Part shown: positions 46,179-54,655 of the stretch, piece by piece | Position numbering within the stretch: position 1 is the first letter of the stretch | Layout: each line of letters begins with the position of its first letter | Source of the DNA: an uncultured Desulfobacter sp. | GTDB lineage: Bacteria > Desulfobacterota > Desulfobacteria > Desulfobacterales > Desulfobacteraceae | Length of the DNA stretch: 64,000 nt | Reading direction: 5' to 3' | NCBI RefSeq assembly: GCF_963664415.1 | Contig: NZ_OY761445.1 | Location: 248,001 to 312,000, forward strand | Translations under genes and position numbers: made by a program | The notes under the pieces: generated by a model | Database searches by the model: none | What the model was told of the DNA's origin: nothing | The model's input: the letters and a program-made list of their open reading frames with translations, nothing else

Positions 46179-47438
46179 TTATATCGGATTTTGGGGAGGG
46201 CTTCGATACCCCCCCAAAGAAGCCGAAATGTAAAGGTTGTGCAACCAGTTGTCGTGATATTTAAAATGATTCAGCCTTTCAGCTGGGCTTTTGAAGCCGT
46301 TATGCCTTTTGACTGTCTCTGGGTTGTAAGGAGCAAAATTATGAATAAGTGCCCATCCTCGAATACTCAGTTGCGCTGCATCCATTGATCCATGAAAATA
46401 CTGAGTGCTGAACAGGTGACGATCCATTCTTTGCATCAATCTGTCAATCATATTACTCGTTCTGTGTGCCTTGGGATGGTCATAGGCATTTCTGTATGAA
46501 ACAATATTTTCCCGTAATTTTTTTATGGGGTCTGATATAACATTCGGGGTATCTTGCTTTTTGCACCATTCGATCAACCTTCTGATTCGCTGTGAAAATG
46601 ATATTTTGCTTTCAGCCCGATAACAATCCCATAGCTTTGATGCTGTTTCATCAAAAATGTCTCTGTATTTTTTCTTCGCCCGATCACGAATTTTTATGAA
46701 TACATGCAGAAAACAACAAACGATGGCTACCGATGGAAAAAGGCTTTTCCATGCCTGCCGGGTAGCTTTCCATCCATCCATATTGACAGTCTCCGGCGAA
46801 TATTCAGGCTGTAGGCATTGGGCCTCATCCCGATAAAATTGATATGCTTCGGTCAAGGCTTGCTTTCCGGCATTTTGAGCAACAGAAACTCCAAGAATAC
46901 AGCCATTTCCAACAGTTGTTGCCACATACGTTTTTTCTCCCAGAATCCGGGTGTGCTTCTCATCCGCCGCAAGATGTTGGGGAATGTCGCCTGATTGCCG
47001 GACGGTTGTTCCAACAATACTATTGCGACCAAGTGACTGTTCAATCCGGTACCAATACATTGGATTTTTACCGAAAATGTAGCTCAGTGCCCAGAAGGGC
47101 ACATTGAATTTTCGCATGAAAAGGGCTTTTTCAACCTCGTCAACCAAACCAGTAAGATAGGGCGTCACAAAGGAAGGGCGCACTGTATAAGCAATGCCGG
47201 CCATCTCGATTCGCCTAATAGGGATCGACATTTTTTTTGAGTGATAGATATCTTTCATTAGATATCCTTCTTGGAAAATATCAGCTGGAAATAGTTCCGG
47301 GAAAAGCTTAATTTTTTCATCGAGACAGTTCCGAAATTTATCAGGATTTTGAACAATGTCGTTATAAGCATCTTGAGAAAAGGGCACACATATGGTTCTA
47401 TGGTTTCGGGTTGTGGATTTTGTATCTGTTTCCCACAT
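46179..47438 (-). CDS. DDE transposase, MULE-like, family unassigned
   Basis: A 419-aa protein. After an N-terminal DNA-binding part (KFNVPFWALSYIFGKNPMYW) comes the core: HLAADEKHTRILGEKTYVAT (first Asp), PETVNMDGWKATRQAW (second Asp), CCFLHVFIKIRDRAKKKYRD (the C/H motif of MULE-type transposases) and a C-terminal MDRLMQRMDRH/YFHGSMDAAQLSIRGW region. It resembles the IS256/MULE superfamily, but I cannot name an ISfinder family. Its start codon is buried in a hairpin. Confidence 0.75.
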   Translation of the reverse strand: MWETDTKSTTRNHRTICVPFSQDAYNDIVQNPDKFRNCLDEKIKLFPELFPADIFQEGYLMKDIYHSKKMSIPIRRIEMAGIAYTVRPSFVTPYLTGLVDEVEKALFMRKFNVPFWALSYIFGKNPMYWYRIEQSLGRNSIVGTTVRQSGDIPQHLAADEKHTRILGEKTYVATTVGNGCILGVSVAQNAGKQALTEAYQFYRDEAQCLQPEYSPETVNMDGWKATRQAWKSLFPSVAIVCCFLHVFIKIRDRAKKKYRDIFDETASKLWDCYRAESKISFSQRIRRLIEWCKKQDTPNVISDPIKKLRENIVSYRNAYDHPKAHRTSNMIDRLMQRMDRHLFSTQYFHGSMDAAQLSIRGWALIHNFAPYNPETVKRHNGFKSPAERLNHFKYHDNWLHNLYISASLGGYRSPPQNPI

Positions 47439-47480
47439 ATAGTTAGAGACCTCCTTGGCGGGTTTGGTCTCTAACTATAT
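47437..47480 (-). promoter_or_regulatory. hairpin enclosing the transposase start codon
   Basis: Perfect 15-bp arms ATATAGTTAGAGACC (47437-47451) and GGTCTCTAACTATAT (47466-47480). In the minus-strand mRNA the 3' arm contains the bases up to the AUG and the AAGGAGG ribosome binding site spans loop and stem. A transcript reading in from outside would carry both arms and hide the site, while a transcript starting inside could escape, as in IS10 and IS50 protection. Function is inferred. Confidence 0.65.
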
Positions 47481-47762
47481 GAAATTATTAGCAAAAAGTC
47501 TAGTCTAAATCTCTTTTAATTTCAATAGGTTACAAATAAAGTTTTTTCATCCTCCCAATGATTAGATCTTTTTTGGTCGCTGTTCCCCTAAATCCGTTAT
47601 AATCAGATTTTATCCCGTAAATTTCTCATCAATTTTGCTTGTTTGTATCATAATTATATACTTGTTGACAAAAAATAGGGATCTGTTTAAACAACCATGT
47701 CAACGCATAGAACGAATCTGTGCATGTTTTAAAAGTAAATAGAGTTTTTAAATAAGACAATC

Positions 47763-47824
47763 AAAGCCAAGAAGGCCACCTACCGGATTTGTGTCCGTGT
47801 TTGTTGGGATTCCTGGCTTTTTTT
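47763..47824 (+). terminator. terminator-like leader hairpin upstream of the TonB receptor gene
   Basis: AAAGCCA-A-GAA pairs with TTC-C-TGGCTTT across a 36-base loop that itself can form CGGA/TCCG, followed by a run of T (TTTTTTT to 47824). It lies 143 bases before the receptor gene. It could end an upstream transcript or act as an attenuator in the leader; no known riboswitch consensus was recognised. Confidence 0.5.
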
Positions 47825-47902
47825 GTTTTGAATCCGGGTAACAAAAGGTTGGGAATGGGCGTAAACGCTTGGGAAAGACTCAATGTGGGATGGAACAATC
47901 GT

Positions 47903-47923
47903 GTCTGATGATACGTATCAGAC
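47903..47923 (+). promoter_or_regulatory. palindromic operator candidate for the uptake island
   Basis: GTCTGAT-N7-ATCAGAC with an inner palindrome TGATACGTATCA, 43 bases before the receptor start codon. Position and symmetry fit a metalloregulator or other dimeric repressor site. It does not match the Fur, NikR or ModE consensus as I know them. Confidence 0.5.
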
Positions 47924-47966
47924 ATATTTTAATGTTCATGCAGAAGCGCTAACCAGGAGGTGTTGA

Positions 47967-50129
47967 ATGAAAAGAATAAGATTGGGACTTGGAGAAATAG
48001 TGTCACTATTAATTTGGGGGATAATTTTTCCCTGTTTTGTCTGGGCGATTGAGCAGAACCAGTCCACAACCCTTGAAGACGTGGTGGTGACAGCGACCCG
48101 GACAGACAAAACCCTGTTGGAGACAGCGGCCAGTGTTACGATTATTACAGCCGAGCAGATTGAAGAGATGGGGGCAACAAATTTTGTGGAGATTGTTGAA
48201 AACATTCCAGGCGTCGTAAAAGACAGCGACAGCCGCGAGCGGCTGACATTCAGGGGCAACCGCAGCCCACAGTCCGGTGGCGTTTTAGTTCTTATTAACG
48301 GGGTGCCTGCCAATAATGGTATTGGATGGTATGTTGAATATGATTCAATTCCCGTCTCAGATATTGAACGTATTGAAGTCCGCCGATCTTCGGGAAACAT
48401 TGCCTTTGGGCCAGATGCATCCAGAGGGGTGATCAATCTTATCACCAAAAGGGGGAAAGCTGAGACCTTTTCCGGAAAAACAAGTGTTTCCTATGGCTCC
48501 TGGAACAGTCTAAAAGCCTTTGCCGGCGTTAGTGGACAGGTGAATAAATGGGATTATGCTTTTGGTGGTTCTTTTTTCAATACAGACGGTTATGAAGATG
48601 ACAATAAAGAATTGGGAACTGCCCGGGTCAGTGTAGGCCATAATTTTTCTAAAGAGACCCGCTTGGGCCTGAATCTTGACTGGCATAAGGCCGACTACGA
48701 TACCATTTACGGCAAAACAAAATGGCAGTTGGACAATTATCGGCGGGAAAAAATTTTCCCCACATCGGAAACAAATGACACCCTGATCCATAACCGAGAA
48801 AATGAGGATGAGAATACAGCCGTAAGTCTTGAATTCAGCACAAAAAAAGAAAAATTTTTTGCCAACGGGCTGATGTCTTATGATAACACAGATCATGTTT
48901 ACAGATATCTGGCCAAAAAGCTTGATTCCGGTTACAGCACAACCAGTTCTTATTATGACTACCAGGAGGACAGTGATCAGGACAGGTTCCTGGCCAGAGC
49001 ATCCGGTGGTTATAATTTTTTGTTCAACACAATAAAGTATACCCCCACTATCGGCGCAGATTATGAAAAGATTTCCTTTGATCTGGTTAAATCATATCCA
49101 TGGTCGCCGACCCCATTGTCCGCTTCCCAAGAGAGTGCGGTTGCCAAAGGCACCATGGACGCCGAAAGGGAACGATTCGGCATTTTTCTAAACAATGAAC
49201 TGGACTTCAGCCGGCAGTGGGAATTGAGCTTCAGTGGCCGTTTTGACCAGGTGGATTATGATGTGAGCACTCTGGAACCCAACCAGGTGACCAACAGTCA
49301 CTCCGATTTTTCCTGGGATATCACGCCGGCCTATCATCCCACTTCAAACGCGACTGTCTATGCGTCGTTTTCTCAATCTTACTGGTATCCGGTATTGTAT
49401 TACTATAAATACGCCATGGAATATGCCACAGCTGAATATACAGCCCAAGATTTGAAACCTGAAAAGTATCAGACCCTGGAGTTGGGGTATAAGCAGTATG
49501 TCAGCACCAAGCTCAGCTTAGCTTTCACAGCCTATTACATGCAAGTGGATGATAAATTTCTCTCCTTGTATGATTCAGATGCTACAAGCGATTGGTTAGG
49601 ATACAGAAACGTGGGGGATTCCGAACATATGGGCCTTGAGTTGGAAGCCTCAGGCCAGATCAATCCTATGGTGGGTTATCGCCTACAAGGTGCATATCAG
49701 AATGCCGAGTGGGACAATGCCATATTCAAACCCTATATCTGGGGGGAGACATCTGATTCCAACACCGAGAATGTGGATATTTCCGGTCAGCAAGTACCCC
49801 ATCTCCCGAAGTTTACCGGGACTTTCGGATTGGATTTTTATTTTCTGAGTCACTGGAAATTCAGTGCTGATCTGAACTATTACGGCAAGCAGTATGTGGA
49901 TGTTCTCAACCGGTACGAGATCAGCGATTATGTCACCGCTGATCTTAAACTGACCTATACCGCTGAAAAATTTAAGGTGTGGGTGCTGTGCAATAATGTA
50001 TTTGACCGGGAAGAGTATAACTATTTCAATGAGACCGGGAGAAGAAATTCCGACGGGACCCCATATAAACAGTACTATTACCCCATGAGCGGCCGGTACA
50101 TTGAGGCAGGCGTTTCCTTTGATTTCTAA
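47967..50129 (+). CDS. TonB-dependent outer-membrane receptor
   Basis: A 720-aa receptor with a signal peptide (residues 1-28, ending near CFVWA). The TonB box-like region TTLEDVVVTATRTDKTL is followed by the plug (ASVTIITAEQIEEMGATNFV, GVLVLINGVPANN, IERIEVRRSSGNIAFGPDAS, GVINLITKRG) and a 22-strand barrel ending in an aromatic residue (YIEAGVSFDF). AGGAGGTG precedes the ATG. First gene of a seven-gene cluster, so its ligand is probably the substrate of the ABC transporter behind it. The substrate cannot be read from the sequence. Confidence 0.93.
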   Translation: MKRIRLGLGEIVSLLIWGIIFPCFVWAIEQNQSTTLEDVVVTATRTDKTLLETAASVTIITAEQIEEMGATNFVEIVENIPGVVKDSDSRERLTFRGNRSPQSGGVLVLINGVPANNGIGWYVEYDSIPVSDIERIEVRRSSGNIAFGPDASRGVINLITKRGKAETFSGKTSVSYGSWNSLKAFAGVSGQVNKWDYAFGGSFFNTDGYEDDNKELGTARVSVGHNFSKETRLGLNLDWHKADYDTIYGKTKWQLDNYRREKIFPTSETNDTLIHNRENEDENTAVSLEFSTKKEKFFANGLMSYDNTDHVYRYLAKKLDSGYSTTSSYYDYQEDSDQDRFLARASGGYNFLFNTIKYTPTIGADYEKISFDLVKSYPWSPTPLSASQESAVAKGTMDAERERFGIFLNNELDFSRQWELSFSGRFDQVDYDVSTLEPNQVTNSHSDFSWDITPAYHPTSNATVYASFSQSYWYPVLYYYKYAMEYATAEYTAQDLKPEKYQTLELGYKQYVSTKLSLAFTAYYMQVDDKFLSLYDSDATSDWLGYRNVGDSEHMGLELEASGQINPMVGYRLQGAYQNAEWDNAIFKPYIWGETSDSNTENVDISGQQVPHLPKFTGTFGLDFYFLSHWKFSADLNYYGKQYVDVLNRYEISDYVTADLKLTYTAEKFKVWVLCNNVFDREEYNYFNETGRRNSDGTPYKQYYYPMSGRYIEAGVSFDF

Positions 50130-50147
50130 CTCGATATGCACTTTTGC

Positions 50148-51185
50148 ATGAAAAGATGCCTTGCCATTGTCATTCTGACGGTCTTCTGGGTTCTCCCCGG
50201 CTCTTCAATGGCTGCGGCCCCGGAGACCCGGCAGACCATTGTGGTGGAAAATGCCAACGGCACACAGATAGAGGTTGGACTGCCGGTGAAACGCCTGGTG
50301 ATCCTGACCTCTGACGCGCTGGAGGTCATCCGGTCTTTAGAAGCGTCTGATCTTGTGGCCGGGGTATACTCCGGAATTTCGAAAAACAATCTGTTCTGGC
50401 CGAAGCTCAATGACAAACCGAAGGTAGGGTCCTGGAAAGAAATCAATTACGAACAAGTTGTGGAACTTAATCCCGATGCTGTGCTCTGTTACGGCTCCCG
50501 GCCCGGCAGGGACATGGAGAAAAAACTTGCTCCTTTCGGCATTCAGGTAATCCGGCTTGATTTTTATAAACCCGCTACCCTTACCAAAGAGGTTCTCATC
50601 CTTGGCCGGATTCTTGGTAAGGAACGAGAGGCCGCAGATCTGGTTGCATGGTATGGGGAGCACATGAACCATATTCGGCGTTTTCTGAAAAAACCATCTG
50701 CCCGCCCAAACGTCTATATTGAAGGAAATTCAAGCTACCATACAGCAGCCCCCGGGGCCGGCGGCCATGACATGTGTGTGTCATCCGGGGGAAACAATAT
50801 CGCCGGGGCATTGTCCATTCCCTATCCTGAAGTGACATCGGAGTGGATCGTGACAGCCAACCCTGATGTGGTGGTTAAAGTCACCACAAAAAGCGCAGGC
50901 GGATCATGCTACAGCATGGCGAATGCACAAAATTATGAATCCATCCGGGCCGATATCATCAACAGACCGGCGTGGTCCCACACCAACGCCGTCAAAAGTG
51001 GCCGGATCCACGTGATCGCCAACGATATCTGGACCGGTCCCCGGGCAGTAGTCGGCATGTACTACCTGGTCAAATGGTTCTTCCCTGACATATCCCAGAA
51101 TTTTCATCCGGACCAGCTGCACAGACAATACCTTGAAAAATTTCAGAAAATCCCGTATCAAGGCGTGTATGTCTATCCCGAATAA
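50148..51185 (+). CDS. ABC transporter substrate-binding protein, Fe3+/cobalamin-type (cluster A-II)
   Basis: About 345 aa. Start taken as the ATG at 50148 (MKRCLAIVILTVFWVLPG), giving a clean signal peptide; an ATG at 50136 is also in frame. PBP-III fold: VKRLVILTSDALEVIRSL near the N-terminus, KVGSWKEINYEQVVELNPDA, then DFYKPATLTKEVLILGRILG. A distinct stretch with SYHTAAPGAGGHDMCVSSGG and GGSCYSMANAQN may form the binding site. The C-terminus (WTGPRAVVGMYYLVKWFFPD) resembles methanogen homologues that I recall. Likely delivers substrate to the FecCD-type permease. Confidence 0.88.
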   Translation: MKRCLAIVILTVFWVLPGSSMAAAPETRQTIVVENANGTQIEVGLPVKRLVILTSDALEVIRSLEASDLVAGVYSGISKNNLFWPKLNDKPKVGSWKEINYEQVVELNPDAVLCYGSRPGRDMEKKLAPFGIQVIRLDFYKPATLTKEVLILGRILGKEREAADLVAWYGEHMNHIRRFLKKPSARPNVYIEGNSSYHTAAPGAGGHDMCVSSGGNNIAGALSIPYPEVTSEWIVTANPDVVVKVTTKSAGGSCYSMANAQNYESIRADIINRPAWSHTNAVKSGRIHVIANDIWTGPRAVVGMYYLVKWFFPDISQNFHPDQLHRQYLEKFQKIPYQGVYVYPE

Positions 51186-51295
51186 CGGCCATGGCCGACC
51201 TGGTCCATCGGCACCCAGGCTCAACCCACAACTAAAGTTGAAAGATCTGTGTGGGTTACACATACTTTCTTGTAAAAAAGGACGCCTGTAAACGG

Positions 51296-52318
51296 ATGAA
51301 TGATCTTCAAGACCAATATCGAAGACGAGGCACAAGAAAAATTTTTTTCATTTTTTTTCTTTGTTTTGTACTGGCCGGTATGGTGATCACTGCCCTTTGT
51401 CTGGGGGCGTCAGCCATTGGTTTTTCCCAGTCTTTAAACGCAATGTTCACCAATACCGGACGCACCTCGGCCATCATATGGCAGCTTCGGCTGCCCAGGA
51501 TTGTTATGGCCGTTCTGGTGGGAGGCGGTCTTGCCGTAGCCGGCAGTGTGTTCCAGGCCATTTTGAAAAACCCCCTGGCATCGCCCTACACCCTGGGGAT
51601 AGCCTCAAGCGCCGGATTCGGGGCTGTGGCTGCCATTGTTTTCGGCGGCTCCCTGTATGGTCAGTATCTGGTGGCAGGCTCTGCATTCTTTTTTTCCCTT
51701 GCCGCCTCTTTTCTCATCCTGGGGATTGCCAGGTTTAAAAGCACTTCCCCCGAGGTCATGATCCTTTCGGGGATTGCCATTATGTTTCTTTTTTCATCCC
51801 TGTCTTCTTTTTTGCAGTATATGGGCACAGTGGAACAGGTGCATGAAATCGTGTTTTGGTTTTTTGGCAGCCTGACCAAGGTTGGATGGCCGGAAATCAT
51901 GGTGGCAGCCGTGATGATCATTTTGCCGGTACCCCTTCTGATTAAACTCTCATTTGATCTAAATCTGTTGGTCGCAGGCGACGAATCAGCAAACGCTTTG
52001 GGTGTCAATGTCACTGGTATCCGGACCACAGGGGTAATCCTTGCTTCTTTGATCACTGCCGCCGGCATCTGCTTTACCGGTGTCATCGGTTTTATCGGCC
52101 TTGTTGCGCCCCATATCGCCCGGATGATTGTGGGCACCGACCACTGGCATCTTCTGCCCTCCTCAGCACTGATCGGCGCCACTCTGGTCCTGGCGGCAGA
52201 CACCGCTGGACGAACCTGCTGGGCCCCCCAGGTGATTCCTCTGGGCATTGTCACCTCCTTCATCGGCGTACCGTTTTTCTTTTACCTGCTTATGAAAAAA
52301 AAGAAGGCGTACTGGTAA
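51296..52318 (+). CDS. FecCD-type ABC transporter permease
   Basis: About 340 aa with ten predicted membrane helices. Start ATG 51296 is preferred over 51251 because of AAAGGACG upstream. Family motifs: LRLPRIVMAVLVGGGLAVAG, LASPYTLGIASSAGFGA, and GFIGLVAPHIARMIVGTDH near the C-terminus, which contacts the ATPase. It overlaps the ATPase gene by one base (TAATG). Confidence 0.93.
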   Translation: MNDLQDQYRRRGTRKIFFIFFLCFVLAGMVITALCLGASAIGFSQSLNAMFTNTGRTSAIIWQLRLPRIVMAVLVGGGLAVAGSVFQAILKNPLASPYTLGIASSAGFGAVAAIVFGGSLYGQYLVAGSAFFFSLAASFLILGIARFKSTSPEVMILSGIAIMFLFSSLSSFLQYMGTVEQVHEIVFWFFGSLTKVGWPEIMVAAVMIILPVPLLIKLSFDLNLLVAGDESANALGVNVTGIRTTGVILASLITAAGICFTGVIGFIGLVAPHIARMIVGTDHWHLLPSSALIGATLVLAADTAGRTCWAPQVIPLGIVTSFIGVPFFFYLLMKKKKAYW

Positions 52319-53085
52319 TGCTTCAAGTTGATGCCCTCTCGTTTGGATACAAAAAAAGAACCATCCTTACGGATATAAGCCTGAATGTTCATAAAGGACA
52401 AATGGTCAGCATAGTCGGTCCTAACGGAACCGGAAAGACAACGCTGATCAAATGCCTTGCCGGTATCCAACGGCCAAGGGGCGGCAGCATCCTGATCAAT
52501 GGCAAGGACGCCTTTGGCATGCACCGCCGGGAGCATGCCCGGTGTGTGGGATATGTACCCCAAAGCTCGCCTTCCAAATTCCCCATCATCGTTTTTGAAG
52601 CCGTGCTCATGGGCCGCCGACCTTATATTACTTGGAAACCAACACAAATCGATTTTGAAAAAACCGCCCAGGTCATAGAATCCATGAACTTAAAGGATAT
52701 TGCCCTGCGGGATTTTGATAAACTCAGCGGCGGACAAAAACAAAAAGTTATGCTGGCCAGGGCCATTGCCCAGGACACCGACGTCCTTCTTTTGGACGAA
52801 CCGACATCCAACCTGGATTTGAAACACCAGCTCGAAGTACTTGAGATGATTTCAAGCCTGGTTGAGACAAACCAGATGGCGGCCGTTCTGGCCATGCATG
52901 ACTTAAACCTGGCTTCCCGGTTTTCGCACAGGATGGTGATGATGAAAGAGGGCCAAGTCCTTTGCTCGGGTACACCAAGTGAGGTTATGACGCCGGAAAA
53001 CATCAGCACCGTATACGGCATTCACGCAGTTGTTAGTCAGAATGAAGGACATCCCTATATTCTGCCCACGGGAACCGTTGGGTAA
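52318..53085 (+). CDS. FepC/BtuD-type ABC transporter ATPase
   Basis: A 255-aa ATPase: Walker A GPNGTGKTTLIKCL (38-51), signature LSGGQKQKVMLARAI, Walker B VLLLDEPTSNLDL, switch His in MHDLNLASRFSHRMV. The start overlaps the permease stop. It powers import by the adjoining permease and binding protein. Confidence 0.95.
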   Translation: MLQVDALSFGYKKRTILTDISLNVHKGQMVSIVGPNGTGKTTLIKCLAGIQRPRGGSILINGKDAFGMHRREHARCVGYVPQSSPSKFPIIVFEAVLMGRRPYITWKPTQIDFEKTAQVIESMNLKDIALRDFDKLSGGQKQKVMLARAIAQDTDVLLLDEPTSNLDLKHQLEVLEMISSLVETNQMAAVLAMHDLNLASRFSHRMVMMKEGQVLCSGTPSEVMTPENISTVYGIHAVVSQNEGHPYILPTGTVG

Positions 53086-53088
53086 TTC

Positions 53089-54045
53089 ATGATTGCTGTC
53101 CTGGCCGCTGCAGCCCTCTCCACGGTGAAATTTCTGGTCGCCATGGTACCGGTTTTCAGCGTTGGTGTGATCGTGGCAGAGTTTATCGTGGCCCTTGGCT
53201 GGGTGAACAAAATAGCCTGGATCACCCGGCCCCTGACCCGCATAGGACACCTGAAACCTGAATGCGGAGCTAGTTTTTTAACCGCTTTTCTCTCCCCTTC
53301 GGCGGGAAACGCCATGCTGGTCCGGCACCATGAGGCAGGACTTATTACCCGCAAGGAACTGATCATCGCAGCCATTGTCAATACCTTTCCCGGCATTGTC
53401 ATGCACTGGCGCACCGTGTTGCCCATCGCCATTCCGCTCATTGGCATATACGCATTTATATATTACGGATTTCTGGTGCTGGTCGGGCTTTTAAAAACCA
53501 TTGCAGCATTGTTTGCCGGCCATTTCCTTCTTGAACCGGATAATGCGTACGCCAATATACCTTCAGCCGAAAAACAGGAGAACGCTTCCCCGTCATGGGC
53601 GCTTTGGGTTGAAAGTGTAAAAAAAAGCCGGAAAATAATTATTCGTGTTATAAAAACAACCATTCCGGTGACAACGGTCATGTTTGTGCTTATTCACGCC
53701 GGCATGTTTGATTATTTAAACACATGGCTTTCCGGCCATACGGCATTTCTGCCGCTGTCGCCCAAGGCCCTTTCCATTGTGGCCACAAGGCTGGCCAGCA
53801 ATGTGGGAGCATTCACTGTGGCCGGCAACCTATTGTATGCGTCAAAGCTTTCCGGCCGTGAAGTTGTGTTGTCACTACTGGTTGGCAATTTTCTGGCCAG
53901 TGGGATCAACCTAAGGTTCCTCATCCCCTATTATTTAGGGATTTTTGGCCCAGGGACAGGATGGCAGGTGCTGGCTGTTTCAACGGTATTGCGCATGGTA
54001 ATCATGGCAGCCCTGATTTGGACTTTGTTTGTGATTTGGACCTGA
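53089..54045 (+). CDS. nucleoside-recognition (Gate) domain membrane protein
   Basis: A 318-aa integral membrane protein with about eight helices and two Gate-like halves: SFLTAFLSPSAGNAMLVRHH, INTFPG-type motif (IVNTFPGIVMHWRTVLPIAI) and TRLASNVGAFTVAGNLLYAS. The Gate domain (PF07670) is shared with FeoB and SpmA/SpmB. It starts 3 bases after the ATPase stop. Given the neighbours, a role in moving the imported metal or ligand is plausible but untested. Confidence 0.78.
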   Translation: MIAVLAAAALSTVKFLVAMVPVFSVGVIVAEFIVALGWVNKIAWITRPLTRIGHLKPECGASFLTAFLSPSAGNAMLVRHHEAGLITRKELIIAAIVNTFPGIVMHWRTVLPIAIPLIGIYAFIYYGFLVLVGLLKTIAALFAGHFLLEPDNAYANIPSAEKQENASPSWALWVESVKKSRKIIIRVIKTTIPVTTVMFVLIHAGMFDYLNTWLSGHTAFLPLSPKALSIVATRLASNVGAFTVAGNLLYASKLSGREVVLSLLVGNFLASGINLRFLIPYYLGIFGPGTGWQVLAVSTVLRMVIMAALIWTLFVIWT

Positions 54046-54088
54046 GGATGACCACGGTCCTGCCAAAAAAACAGAAAGGATAGAACGT

Positions 54089-54655
54089 ATGGATTGGGAT
54101 TCAGTTAAAGAAGACATTTACTACAGGGGCCGCAAACTGGAACAAGAGGCCCGCAAAGCCAATGACCCGGAAAAATGGACGTGTTATGCAGATCTTAAAA
54201 CCCAAAAAGGCAGCTATACATTGGGTGTCCACGGATATATGAATGCTGCCAACATATATCAAGCCAAAGGAGAGATGCAGCATGCAGTCGCTTCACTGGA
54301 AGCAGGGCTTACTGCAGCCATGAAAGCAGACAACAGAGATTTAGCTGTAATCCTGACTTACCGCTTGGCGCAGATATTTGAAAATGAAAAAAATTGGGAT
54401 GCCGGTATTCATGCATATGAACGGCTTGGACGGTTTTGTGCCGAAAAAAATGCCCATTTCCAGGCTGCAGATGCATTTGAGCATGCCGCAGAACTCATGG
54501 CCCTGGCAGGCAGGGATGTCAGCGGGTACGACGCCCCCATCTCGCACTGGCAGAAAAACATTCAGCATTGGGAAAATCATGGCCATGACCATGATGCCGT
54601 TTGGAGCCGGAATCACATAGACCTTTATAAAAAATTATTCAGGGTGAATGAATGA
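54089..54655 (+). CDS. histidine-rich helical-repeat protein, function unknown
   Basis: A 188-aa cytoplasmic protein. Residues about 45-150 look like three TPR-like helical pairs (GYMNAANIYQAKGEMQHAVA, AVILTYRLAQIFENEKNWDA, AADAFEHAAELMALAG). The C-terminal tail is histidine-rich (SHWQKNIQHWENHGHDHDA), suitable for binding a transition metal. AGAAAGGA precedes the start. Overlaps the DUF2117 gene by ATGA. A metal chaperone or storage role is an inference. Confidence 0.7.
   Translation: MDWDSVKEDIYYRGRKLEQEARKANDPEKWTCYADLKTQKGSYTLGVHGYMNAANIYQAKGEMQHAVASLEAGLTAAMKADNRDLAVILTYRLAQIFENEKNWDAGIHAYERLGRFCAEKNAHFQAADAFEHAAELMALAGRDVSGYDAPISHWQKNIQHWENHGHDHDAVWSRNHIDLYKKLFRVNE

Larger units (their letters stand above)
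46175..47606 (-). mobile_element. complete insertion sequence of unassigned family, 1432 bp
   Basis: Inverted repeats of 23 bases with two mismatches at 46175-46197 and 47584-47606 (starting CTGATTATA) and an 8-bp target duplication ATTTTATC (46167-46174 and 47607-47614). One transposase gene fills the element. It is inserted just upstream of the unknown gene at 46127, probably separating it from its promoter. Confidence 0.92.

Noticed and set aside
47690..47966. Cobalamin riboswitch ahead of the TonB receptor
   Set aside because: I could not find the conserved B12-box sequence or the expected pairing; only a terminator-like hairpin and a palindrome are visible.
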